Assembly: GCA_001770205.1 (NCBI GenBank)
Contig: MEQL01000012.1
Location: 1-64,000 of the forward strand
Length of the DNA: 64,000 nucleotides
Direction: 5' to 3'
From: Bdellovibrionales bacterium RIFOXYD12_FULL_39_22
Lineage (GTDB): Bacteria > Bdellovibrionota > Bacteriovoracia > Bacteriovoracales > Bacteriovoracaceae
Below the pieces are notes generated by a model. That model searched no databases, was not told the DNA's origin, and saw only the letters and a list, made by a program, of their open reading frames with translations. Below, piece by piece: positions 8,766 through 17,567 of this stretch. Position 1 is the stretch's first letter, and each line of letters begins with the position of its first letter. The position numbers were made by a program, and so were the translations under genes.

Positions 8766-10729
8766 TTTTTCTTATATGGTAACACAATATCAAACGTAGT
8801 TCCAAGATTTTGACGAGAAGATACTCTTATCTCCCCTCCCAACTTTTTTACTTCAGACAAAACAGCACTCATTCCAACTCCTCTACCGGCGATAACATTC
8901 ACTTGTTCTGCAGTAGATATGCCCATATCAAAAATGTGATAATTTACTTCGTCATCACCCATCTTATCTACCACAGATGGCGACATACCTTGTTTTAATT
9001 TTTCACGAACTTTTTTGGTGTCAATTCCTTGGCCATCGTCACTAACTATAACTCTCAACTTCTCATCGCCATTTTGGACAGTCTCTAGAAGAAAGTTTAC
9101 AACGATGGCCCCTTCCTCCTCTTTTCCCTGAGCAGATCTAATCTCTGGAGTCTCGATTCCGTGATAGACTGCATTTCTAAAAAGATGAACCATCACTCCA
9201 AATATTTCACGAAAAGGATCTGCATAGATGCGAATGTCGCCATTATTAAATTTTATCGCTTTAAGTTTTTTATCTTGGGCCTCCGCCAATTCGCAGGCCA
9301 TGGTGGAATATTGAGTAAAATACTTATCTATCGCAGAATAAAGAAAAATCTCATCAAAGCTCTTTTTCAATAAATCCTGGCCAATATTTGGCATTAGCAG
9401 CTTGGCAGAATAATCTACGATGTCTCTCTTTCGCACCTCGACACTAACCTCTCCTGTCTCTATAGAATCCCCTAAAAAGGCCTTACATTCCTCTATAGTT
9501 GACAGCAATGCTTGATGGAAATTTTCTAACTCTACTCGTAATTTTGTTAGATTTGCAAGTAGCGTCGATTCAGCACTTTCTCGAATCTGGGAGAGATGAT
9601 TTTCTAATTTATGCCCAGTGGCCTCCAGCTTGGCAACTGAATACATTGCGGCCATCCCTTTAATGGAATGCACTTGTCGAAAAACGTGGCCTAAGTCCCA
9701 AGTTCCAACATTGGCCTTATCAAAAAGATCTGTTAACCATTCCACCATTTTTTTACAATCAAATATAAATTGAAAAAACTGTTCTCTATTTTTTGTTACT
9801 TTAATTATCATCTGGGCAAATTTATGCTCTCGATTTGCACTATTTTTTGCATTCAATTCTTCTGTTTTATCCGTTGCAACTGTAACAATACCACTCAACT
9901 TTCCAAATTCATCTTTCATTGGAAAATAATCTAGCTCAATATATCTTCCAACACTGTTATAAAAATTTGTAGGGCCTAATTTAACAAAATCAATGAAAGG
10001 GATCATACTTTTGAATAATCCCTTTGACCAAAACTCTATCTCTGAAATACGTTCTTTGCCGATATTGATAACATCCCAGAATTTTTTTCCAGCTGGAGAG
10101 AGATTAAAAATCCGCTCACAGGCCTTTGTATAGATTGGCAGACAATTACCATCTTTATCAAAAACCAATAACCCTTGTTCTAAGCTATTGATCATTGCAT
10201 TTAAAAAACTGTTTATTGATTTTAATTCGGCAGTTCTTTGTTCAACCATTTTCTCCAAGTTGGTTGAATAGTTTTTTAACTCCACTTGCGCCTGTTGTAA
10301 TTGCTCAATGACCATTTCTTTTTTTTCTAACTCTGCTTTGTATTTGGAGTGAAGATTTTCCTCTAAGGTCATCTCTCTAATGATCACTGACAAATTGCAA
10401 ATATTGCTACTACAACTAACGTCACATCTTTGTACTAAGATCAGGCCTTTGCGTTCTACTAGTCCTATACTATTTTGAGTTTTAAAACTAATCTCTTTGT
10501 AAGAATTTAAGCTATTGGCGACGCCTTCTGCAGTTAAAGTACTTTCATCTGTCAAATATGAAAATTCATTATCAAAAGTTATTACATCCTTAAGATGACG
10601 GCCCTTTTGCATTCTCTTTTGTGAAATCCCCACTAAAATAGAGGAAGCCTCATTACTATAGATAATTTTTTTATCGCGATCTAATACAAAGATGGCGTCC
10701 AAAATATTGTCGTAGAATGAAAAATCCAT
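8762..10729 (-). CDS. PAS-HPt-histidine kinase (CheA-like, without P5)
   Basis: A 655-residue soluble protein. A PAS-like domain at about 1-125, a coiled coil (about 125-175), a second PAS domain (about 175-295), then an HPt helix bundle with the phospho-His motif HSIKG near 352. The C-terminus is a CheA-type ATPase with FRNAVYHGIE (N box) near 511, DDGQGID, and GRGVGMSAV (G box) near 612. It ends straight after the ATPase domain, so there is no CheW-like P5 domain, and no P2 or dimerisation P3 is obvious. It is therefore not an ordinary chemotaxis kinase. It is the first gene of a four-gene leftward operon ending in a lone receiver protein. Confidence 0.85.
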   Translation of the reverse strand: MDFSFYDNILDAIFVLDRDKKIIYSNEASSILVGISQKRMQKGRHLKDVITFDNEFSYLTDESTLTAEGVANSLNSYKEISFKTQNSIGLVERKGLILVQRCDVSCSSNICNLSVIIREMTLEENLHSKYKAELEKKEMVIEQLQQAQVELKNYSTNLEKMVEQRTAELKSINSFLNAMINSLEQGLLVFDKDGNCLPIYTKACERIFNLSPAGKKFWDVINIGKERISEIEFWSKGLFKSMIPFIDFVKLGPTNFYNSVGRYIELDYFPMKDEFGKLSGIVTVATDKTEELNAKNSANREHKFAQMIIKVTKNREQFFQFIFDCKKMVEWLTDLFDKANVGTWDLGHVFRQVHSIKGMAAMYSVAKLEATGHKLENHLSQIRESAESTLLANLTKLRVELENFHQALLSTIEECKAFLGDSIETGEVSVEVRKRDIVDYSAKLLMPNIGQDLLKKSFDEIFLYSAIDKYFTQYSTMACELAEAQDKKLKAIKFNNGDIRIYADPFREIFGVMVHLFRNAVYHGIETPEIRSAQGKEEEGAIVVNFLLETVQNGDEKLRVIVSDDGQGIDTKKVREKLKQGMSPSVVDKMGDDEVNYHIFDMGISTAEQVNVIAGRGVGMSAVLSEVKKLGGEIRVSSRQNLGTTFDIVLPYKKK

Positions 10730-10846
10730 ATGCTATTCTCAATAACAGGGTAACATAGCTTCGGAAAATCACCGCCAATCTTGAGAAGTAATTGGAGGAA
10801 TAGCAATGGCAATATTTGACCATCTAAATTGGTTACAAAAAAAATA

Positions 10847-11836
10847 TCAGTTAAACAAAACGCCAAGATTAAGTCCGGCGGTTAATTCTGACTGCGAAGA
10901 ATAGGCCCCGTTTAAAATCTGATACTCCAAAGTAGGAGCAATTTTAATGGCAATGGAAGAAAGTTTTATTTTCAAAATAGTGGCCAATTTCCCGCCATAC
11001 CCTCCCAAAAACTCCACCTTTGCACTTGTCGCAGGCAAGGCGTAATTAATAGATAATTGAAGATCACCATCCGTATTTAATGCCCGATAGGCCTGGTAAT
11101 TTATAAGCATATTTATAGAAAAGTGCGCTACATCTCCTAAGCAAATATCTTCAGTTGTCATATCGTAAATAATAGTATCGTTGCCGTAGAGAACTGATCC
11201 TCGCAAAGCAAACTTATCGTTAAAAAGATAGCTTCCTCCCGGCCCTATGGCATATTGAAAAAACTGCGTTCCACTCAGAGAAACTGCTCCTTCACCGATG
11301 GGAGGATAAAAAGATTCACTACCCAAAAGAGTTGTTATAAAAAGGCCAAACTTACTGTTTAGTTGATAGGAAAAATCATACAGCAGAAAATATTTAAGTT
11401 TAGAAAAAAGAGTGCCGTCAGTTGAAACAGTTGGTGAATCAATATCAAACCTAACTAGCGACATCGAAGAATAGAAATTGACAGTATGTTCAATGCTTTT
11501 AAAACTCTTGGCCTTTCGTTTTTTTATACTTAAAATATACTTTTTCATCATCATCTTATTTGCATTTTTTTCCGGCAAATAAAGAGTAACCCTTTCACCT
11601 TTTTTTAAATGTTGCCAATTTTTAATATGTCCATTTTTTTTGGCAACAATCTTCAGTACTTTATTTTTTATAAGCTCGGAAGTATTTGCCACTAAAAAGA
11701 CATTTACCACTCTTTTAATGGGATCTTCGCCCCTACAAATATATTCAAGCTTATAAATTTTTTCTGCATAGACAGCCGATGAAAAAATGGCCATAAGTGT
11801 AAGTAACGTTAAAATTAAAAAAAATATATTTTTCAT
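10847..11836 (-). CDS. Exported protein with LysM-like N-terminus and probable beta-barrel
   Basis: A 329-residue protein with a signal peptide (about 1-24, cleaved near VYA-E). Residues about 25-95 loosely resemble a LysM domain (a long K/N-rich stretch, then LKKGERVTLYLPE); this is a weak match. The remaining ~200 residues alternate polar and hydrophobic residues with many Tyr, Leu and Gly, and end in GVLFN, like a 10-12-strand outer-membrane barrel. Its ATG immediately follows the stop of the large FecR gene with no base between, so the two are surely co-translated. LysM/FecR proteins beside barrels suggest an envelope-spanning structure (inference). Confidence 0.6.
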   Translation of the reverse strand: MKNIFFLILTLLTLMAIFSSAVYAEKIYKLEYICRGEDPIKRVVNVFLVANTSELIKNKVLKIVAKKNGHIKNWQHLKKGERVTLYLPEKNANKMMMKKYILSIKKRKAKSFKSIEHTVNFYSSMSLVRFDIDSPTVSTDGTLFSKLKYFLLYDFSYQLNSKFGLFITTLLGSESFYPPIGEGAVSLSGTQFFQYAIGPGGSYLFNDKFALRGSVLYGNDTIIYDMTTEDICLGDVAHFSINMLINYQAYRALNTDGDLQLSINYALPATSAKVEFLGGYGGKLATILKIKLSSIAIKIAPTLEYQILNGAYSSQSELTAGLNLGVLFN

Positions 11837-14800
11837 CTATTCCATAACTTCTAAATTCCCATTATCGCTACTTTCACCTTCTCTTCCAAATTTATCTATA
11901 GGGGTAATTTTATAATTAAACTTTCCAATATATGGCCCATCCCAAATAAAATACTCTCCAAATACTTTCTCATTGATAATTGATTTTGTATTATTGGAGG
12001 TTAATTCATAAACCTCTAACTTATATGCCGCAGCTCCGGGAACGGCCTTCCACTCAAAAGAGAAAACCTCTTCTAGGGAGCCTATCGATTTATTGTTCTT
12101 TATTTGATACTTCGCCAATTTGTGTTTTATATTTTTGGCCAACAGAGGGGGGGCGGACAACGTCTTCATTTCAATATCTGCTGAAACAATTTCCGAAAAC
12201 TGCGTTTCCCGCCGGCCAGGTAATATACCGGCAATCCTCCAATATATTTTTCCCAATTTGTTTGCTTGATAATTAAAACTGTATTTCACTGTTTTGATCA
12301 CTTCGCTTTCAAAAACAATATCTTTTTTGGAAAAGGACGGATCAGTGGCAATCACTGCCTTATAACCCAGCGCTCCCTCATGGGCCTTCCAATTCATTGC
12401 TATCTTGGCCTTATAATTTTTTAGCTCATATTGCTCCCCACTTTGAGATAAAAGCTCTATGGGTGAATCGTTGACTATTTCAAAGCTGGTGATCTCACTA
12501 GCACCACTAGAATTTGCCCCAGAGGCGACAGATAAAAGTTTTCGTTCTACTTTCCAAAAATAGCGGCCAACTTTTAAATTGGCCAATTCCACAAAACTCT
12601 CTGAACTAACTTCTTTATCAAAAATGGGTGTTGAAAATTTTCTATCTTCGTCGACCAACACTCTTACCGTTGGCCACCCCGCGGGATCTTTCCAGCTAAG
12701 TTTTAATGCGACTTCTCCGCTTTTTGCATTTGTCTTTGATAACATAATTGCCGTACCATCTAGTGGAGTAACTGGTAAAATAGCGGCCTCCGATTTAACT
12801 TCAAAAAAAACTGATTCAGATTTTACTAAATGCTCGCCTTTGCCAATTATAATTTCATATGAATATTTCCCAGAAGCAAGTATCACTTCTTCTGAAAAGT
12901 TGGGCCCCGCAAATTTCTTTTTATCTTTTTTTAGATAACGCTTAATTACTCGTTTTTTTTCTGCAGCAGTAATTACTAAGTTATAGTTATCCACTTCTCC
13001 TTCAGTGGCCCAAGCAAATGTTACCGACTCGTTTTTATTTTTTTGCCATAAAACCTCATCGGTTTGTGGACGAAATTTAGCAATCAAAATCTGTCTAACG
13101 GAAAAACTTCTAGTACTACTCCAGGGACTATTGGGGCGGCCATCCTCCATAACTTTCACTCGCCAAAAATAATTTCCACGCGACAAATCAGATGCAATAT
13201 ATTCTGTATCATTATCAATTTTCTTCTCGACAATAACTGATTTAAAACTACTCTCGGTTGAAATCTGCAGAAAATATTTTGAAGCACCAGTATCATCTTT
13301 CCATTTTAGCAACAATTTTTCTAAAACTTGTTCATGCCCTTTAAGATACAACTCTTGTTTTTCTGATGGCGCCAATAATGCCACCGGCCTATTATATCTT
13401 AACCTCAATTTCATTGGAGAACTCTTCTCCACTAAATTGGCCTTGCCAAAAATTAAATACCAATCATACTCTCCTACCGGCAATACTAACTCTTCTTGAT
13501 ACATTTTACCTGTAAACTTATTTGGATGTTGTTTGGCAGTTTTTTCGATAGAAATTGCACGTTTCCCTCCTCCACCCACCACTAAAGTGTATGACTCAAT
13601 CAGAAAATCGGCCTCCCATTCAAAGGTAATTGCTTGCTTACCATCATTTGCCCAAACCAAGGCCCCCTCTGTTGGGGAAATAAAACGAATCTCTGACTTC
13701 ATAACTACAAAACTTCGACTGTCGCTCCACCCCAAATTGGGACGATCACTATCCAATACTGCTACTCGCCAAAAATAGTTCCCTTCTTCCAATTTATTAT
13801 AGGTCAGATGAGTTTCTGATAACTCCTTATCCAGCAACAGGTCACGAAAATTTTCATCCTTGGCAATCTGTAAATGAAATTGTTTAGCGTTAGTAACGTC
13901 ATTCCATCCTAAATCAACTTGAGGAAAATAATCCTCTTCTTTTTTAATGGAGAAAAATTTTTTATCTGCTGGCGTTGACAAGGCCACTTTACTATTTTGC
14001 CTTAAAGAAAACTCTCCCCCCTCAAATACAAATTTCTGCCCGTAGCGATGAGCGACAATCTGCCACTGATAATCTCTTCCTGCTTCTAAAATAACTGCTC
14101 GTTCAAATTGTAAATTTTCTCCTTCTTCCGATTGCACATTAATCTCTATCTCTCGCTTTTTCCCATCTTTCCGATCAAGCACTACCAACGATGCACGATC
14201 TAATGGCCCTTTGGAGTTAAAACTAAATTTACAATTACGATCCTCTCCCAACCAAATTATTTCTTTATTCTCTGGCGCCGTGGCCAGAATATCTACTTTG
14301 TCTATCGTAAACTTAAATGGCCGCCCCCAATCTAAAATAGGTCGCTCAGAATCAATTGAGCGAACTCTCCAATAATAAGATCCCTGAGCATATTCCCCTA
14401 ACAGAAGTGCCGCTTTTGTTACTTCCTGTTCATATAAAATTTGTGAGAAATTTGGATTTTTAGCTACTTGAATAGCATAGCGTCTGGCCATAGTTGGGTC
14501 ACTCCATTTAAATTCTACTTTCCGTGCTACGCTCTCGTTTTTGGCCAAAAAAAGTACCGTTTGATCAACAGGAGAAAGAGGAGTTACCTCTCTATTTTGC
14601 TGGTTATTTATCGTATAGGTTTGTCCTGATGAGCGCTTACCACGCTTTACAATTTCAACGTTCCAGGAATAAACCCCTGCAGGCAAAATCAGATTTTCTT
14701 GATAAAACTCTTTTTCAAAAAAGGATTGATCTCTGGAGGCAACTCTCTCAATTGTTTTTTCTACTTTTGCTGATTTAACTTTTAAAGCATAACTATCAAC

Positions 14801-16078
14801 AACTCCGGCAACCTTCCAGCTAAATTTAACAACACCGGCCTCGCCCACAAACCACAAGTTTTGCCCAGAAGGTGGCAACTGCTCTTCAATTGCCATCGTT
14901 TCAACGGAAAATAAATTTGGATCAGACCAAAGAATCTCCGACCGATCTTTATCGATGGCCTTAACACGCCAGTAATAATTTCCTCCTGACAATGAGGGAA
15001 AAAGGGCATGTGTTCCACTTACTGTCTGCTCGCTAACAATGTTAGAAAAATCAACTTGCCTACTCAATTGAATCTCGTAGCGACTCACCCCACTATCTTG
15101 TCGCCACGATAGTGGAACATCCCGTCCGGCCGCCCCTTTGTTGATATAAAAAACATAATCTCTTGCTGGAGCAAGCAATTTGACAGGAAGATTCTCGGCG
15201 TGAGCAAAAGAGAGTTTAAAACTTTTAAATTCCTTTGCCCCTTTTTTTGCAATAACATGCCAAGAGAATTTTCCTGCCGGCAGCTCTATCTCCTCCGCAA
15301 ACTCACGACGCCCCTCTAAAAATACCACATCCTTGGCGCCTCTTACAATTTCAATTTTCTTATTTTTAGACTCTACAATTAGTCGATAAGAATCAACACT
15401 CTCCGAACTCTTCCATCTAAAAAGAACTTTAGAATTCTCCGTGTACCATAGCTTGGCATTGCCTGCCGGTGCAAGAATCTCCAGATCAACTTTTACTGTT
15501 TCAATTTTTCCATCCTGAGAAACCGTCAGCAAACTATTTTTTTCAATCAGTTGTTTATTCTCTCCAAACTGCATCTCTACATTTCCCGCCAAAACTGCAA
15601 TACTTTGTGCTCCTCCTTTTGCAATTTCTAATTTAACTTTGGCGTTGTTAGAAGAACGCAACTCTTTTTTTTCTCCATTGGCCAAAAGGGCCAATTTGCT
15701 TCTGGCACCAATATCTCCGACGAAAGATCCTTGTTCCATATTCAGTAAAATATTGTTGGCATCGCTATTTAAAGTAACCAGCGACTTCTCTTCAATGACG
15801 ATGGAAGATTTATCTGAAAAAGTTATCTCTACGTTAGAATTGTCACCAGTATAAATGGAATCAGCGGAATAGATATTATTTTGTTGTTTTATAGGATACC
15901 AGCCAAAGTCGTTTACCAACTTCCTCCTTACATCGTTGCTCTCCTCCGTTACACTTCCTATAACTTCTAGTTCATCAACATTTCGTCCGCCTACGGAAAA
16001 AAAAATATCCTCATCAAAGACTAAAAAAGTCGAAACGATAAACACGATGACACTAACAATCAAAACAATTTTTTGCAT
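11837..16078 (-). CDS. Giant FecR-domain protein with alternating Fn3-like repeats
   Basis: A 1413-residue protein with one N-terminal membrane anchor (about 3-21). Residues about 55-200 form a FecR-type domain, with GDNSNVEITFSDKSSIVI and NMEQGSFVG as the recognisable core. From about 205 to 1175 five pairs of modules alternate with a period of about 190 residues. The A module has a central W(K/A/E) strand and ends in (F/Y)xWxVxxxxG. The B module ends in (Y/F)(Y/F)WRV followed by a D-x-x-RP element and a conserved Trp. Two more Fn3-like modules close the protein. The long array implies a rod in the periplasm or on the surface. No SD is visible; a promoter lies directly before the ATG. Confidence 0.8.
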   Translation of the reverse strand: MQKIVLIVSVIVFIVSTFLVFDEDIFFSVGGRNVDELEVIGSVTEESNDVRRKLVNDFGWYPIKQQNNIYSADSIYTGDNSNVEITFSDKSSIVIEEKSLVTLNSDANNILLNMEQGSFVGDIGARSKLALLANGEKKELRSSNNAKVKLEIAKGGAQSIAVLAGNVEMQFGENKQLIEKNSLLTVSQDGKIETVKVDLEILAPAGNAKLWYTENSKVLFRWKSSESVDSYRLIVESKNKKIEIVRGAKDVVFLEGRREFAEEIELPAGKFSWHVIAKKGAKEFKSFKLSFAHAENLPVKLLAPARDYVFYINKGAAGRDVPLSWRQDSGVSRYEIQLSRQVDFSNIVSEQTVSGTHALFPSLSGGNYYWRVKAIDKDRSEILWSDPNLFSVETMAIEEQLPPSGQNLWFVGEAGVVKFSWKVAGVVDSYALKVKSAKVEKTIERVASRDQSFFEKEFYQENLILPAGVYSWNVEIVKRGKRSSGQTYTINNQQNREVTPLSPVDQTVLFLAKNESVARKVEFKWSDPTMARRYAIQVAKNPNFSQILYEQEVTKAALLLGEYAQGSYYWRVRSIDSERPILDWGRPFKFTIDKVDILATAPENKEIIWLGEDRNCKFSFNSKGPLDRASLVVLDRKDGKKREIEINVQSEEGENLQFERAVILEAGRDYQWQIVAHRYGQKFVFEGGEFSLRQNSKVALSTPADKKFFSIKKEEDYFPQVDLGWNDVTNAKQFHLQIAKDENFRDLLLDKELSETHLTYNKLEEGNYFWRVAVLDSDRPNLGWSDSRSFVVMKSEIRFISPTEGALVWANDGKQAITFEWEADFLIESYTLVVGGGGKRAISIEKTAKQHPNKFTGKMYQEELVLPVGEYDWYLIFGKANLVEKSSPMKLRLRYNRPVALLAPSEKQELYLKGHEQVLEKLLLKWKDDTGASKYFLQISTESSFKSVIVEKKIDNDTEYIASDLSRGNYFWRVKVMEDGRPNSPWSSTRSFSVRQILIAKFRPQTDEVLWQKNKNESVTFAWATEGEVDNYNLVITAAEKKRVIKRYLKKDKKKFAGPNFSEEVILASGKYSYEIIIGKGEHLVKSESVFFEVKSEAAILPVTPLDGTAIMLSKTNAKSGEVALKLSWKDPAGWPTVRVLVDEDRKFSTPIFDKEVSSESFVELANLKVGRYFWKVERKLLSVASGANSSGASEITSFEIVNDSPIELLSQSGEQYELKNYKAKIAMNWKAHEGALGYKAVIATDPSFSKKDIVFESEVIKTVKYSFNYQANKLGKIYWRIAGILPGRRETQFSEIVSADIEMKTLSAPPLLAKNIKHKLAKYQIKNNKSIGSLEEVFSFEWKAVPGAAAYKLEVYELTSNNTKSIINEKVFGEYFIWDGPYIGKFNYKITPIDKFGREGESSDNGNLEVME

Positions 16079-16084
16079 TATAAA

Positions 16085-16114
16085 ATTATATTATAATTCT
16101 TTACGGCGTGCCAA
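16085..16114 (-). promoter_or_regulatory. Sigma70-type promoter giving a leaderless start for the FecR gene
   Basis: On the minus strand TTGGCA (16114-16109) and TATAAT (16090-16085) are separated by 18 bases. Only six bases lie between the -10 box and the ATG at 16078, so transcription should begin at or next to the A of the start codon. No Shine-Dalgarno sequence is present. Confidence 0.6.
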
Positions 16115-16133
16115 ATAAATTCATAGTTTTTCT

Positions 16134-17000
16134 TTAAAACTTGACAGCGATAGATGCCGTTTTAGAAAGATTAGTTTGCGGGGTAACACTGATAATTTTT
16201 GGATGTTTAAACTTAATCTGAGATCGCGCAGTCAACTCAAAACTCCCACCTTTGGTGAAATAGTTTTTGTATCTAGAAAGGTCTACCGTCACTTGCGTTT
16301 TATCTCCCATCTCTAGCAACTCATATTCGCTAGGATAAAGATCTCGATCATCAATAACCTGACTGGAAAAGAGCTTCTTTTGCACAATTTTCAATCCAGG
16401 AACAAAACTCTCTGGAAAATCAACTCGGTTGACTTTAAACGTCAAGGAATAGTCCCTATAACTCATCTCTGATAGAGGCGCGCTTACCGGATTGAGATGT
16501 TCACTTAGACGACCAAAACTAACCTGATAGAGTACACGAAACTTTTTTGTCGGACGACGATCGCTCAAAACTTGATAATCCAAAACTTCTCCATAGGCAA
16601 CCAACGCTTCTGTTCCTCTTACTTCAACTTTGATATTCATCTCATTTAGGGAGACAGCTACTTCTTGATTGGGGCCTAACTCCTGGGCCGCCGGGCCTAG
16701 CATCATCTCAATCTCACCTAATATAAAATAATCTCTGACCTCTACCGGTACAGGTACATTTTGATAACAGGTATATTCTCTTCCACGAGAATCAACACAA
16801 ACGCGAGCAACTCGCTCATAATTGTAGGCAGTATGCTTTTTTACTCCCTTGAGTGCAAAACTATACGAGTCAACAGGTACTGTATAGTTAAACGTATGCT
16901 TGTCTTGATAAGTTGGTAAAGCAAAAACAGAAGTCGAAAAAATAAATAAAATGGAGAAAAAAATGAATAACGGGCAAAGCGTCGCAAATCTCATTTGCAT
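16134..17000 (-). CDS. Hypothetical exported protein
   Basis: A 288-residue protein with a strong signal peptide (about 1-27, cleavage near VFA-L). I do not recognise the family. The mature part has many beta-prone stretches and two Cys near the N-terminus (VCVDSRGREYTCYQN) that could form a disulfide in the periplasm. The start at 17000 is supported by CAGGAG seven bases upstream. It precedes the FecR giant in the same direction, separated by 55 bases that contain the latter's own promoter, so it may belong to the same envelope function while being separately controlled. Confidence 0.65.
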   Translation of the reverse strand: MQMRFATLCPLFIFFSILFIFSTSVFALPTYQDKHTFNYTVPVDSYSFALKGVKKHTAYNYERVARVCVDSRGREYTCYQNVPVPVEVRDYFILGEIEMMLGPAAQELGPNQEVAVSLNEMNIKVEVRGTEALVAYGEVLDYQVLSDRRPTKKFRVLYQVSFGRLSEHLNPVSAPLSEMSYRDYSLTFKVNRVDFPESFVPGLKIVQKKLFSSQVIDDRDLYPSEYELLEMGDKTQVTVDLSRYKNYFTKGGSFELTARSQIKFKHPKIISVTPQTNLSKTASIAVKF

Positions 17001-17087
17001 GTTTTTTCTCCTGTAAAAAAACAGAAATTCTACTAAGATAGTAGATATCCCAAAATGGCCGGAAAGGAAAGATCTATGCTTAAAAAG

Positions 17088-17477
17088 TTATGCTGCCTTA
17101 CGACAACTATCCCAACGAAAAATTGCCTTATCTATGGCCCGAGAAAGATCATGGTTGGCCCTTAATTTATCTATGAATGCGTCATGAACATCGTTATTTG
17201 GCACTCCAATCTCATCTAGCGGATGGCCACTCATCATCACCACCGGATAGTCGGCGTGTACCATTCGACTAAATTCTATCCCATTAATTCCAGGCATGAC
17301 CAAGTCAGTCACCACCACATCGAAATCACTCTCCTTCAACATCGACAATGCCATTGATGCCGAAGTGGTAATTGCCACTTTGTAACCACAGTTAACTAAA
17401 TGTTCTTGAATTGTTTCGAGAATATCCCCATCATCATCGACAACAAGGACTCTAGGTTTCATCTGACGTTCCACCAT
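17088..17477 (-). CDS. Single-domain response regulator
   Basis: A receiver domain of about 129 residues: VLVVDDDGD acidic triad, phospho-acceptor in VVTDLVMPGING, Ser in VMMSGHP, and a conserved-position Lys in FIDKLR that lacks the usual following Pro. I chose the ATG at 17477 because AGGAGG stands four bases upstream; an upstream in-frame ATG at 17507 would add ten residues but has no such site. It may act with the sensory genes further left, but no kinase is directly adjacent. Confidence 0.85.
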   Translation of the reverse strand: MVERQMKPRVLVVDDDGDILETIQEHLVNCGYKVAITTSASMALSMLKESDFDVVVTDLVMPGINGIEFSRMVHADYPVVMMSGHPLDEIGVPNNDVHDAFIDKLRANHDLSRAIDKAIFRWDSCRKAA

Positions 17478-17567
17478 ACTCCCTCCTAGCGAGTTTGCCC
17501 ATGACATATTATACCGCTAAAAGGAAGCTCAGGAGGAAAAAAATTTATCTTTTTATTGTAAGATTAT

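Noticed and set aside
10681..10866. 61-residue frame bridging the gap between the kinase and the barrel-like gene
   Set aside because: Overlaps the starts and ends of both real genes on the same strand in another frame and has no ribosome-binding site or recognisable sequence.
17531..17560. AGGAGG on the plus strand near 17531
   Set aside because: No start codon follows at a usable distance, and the region is a gap between two leftward genes.
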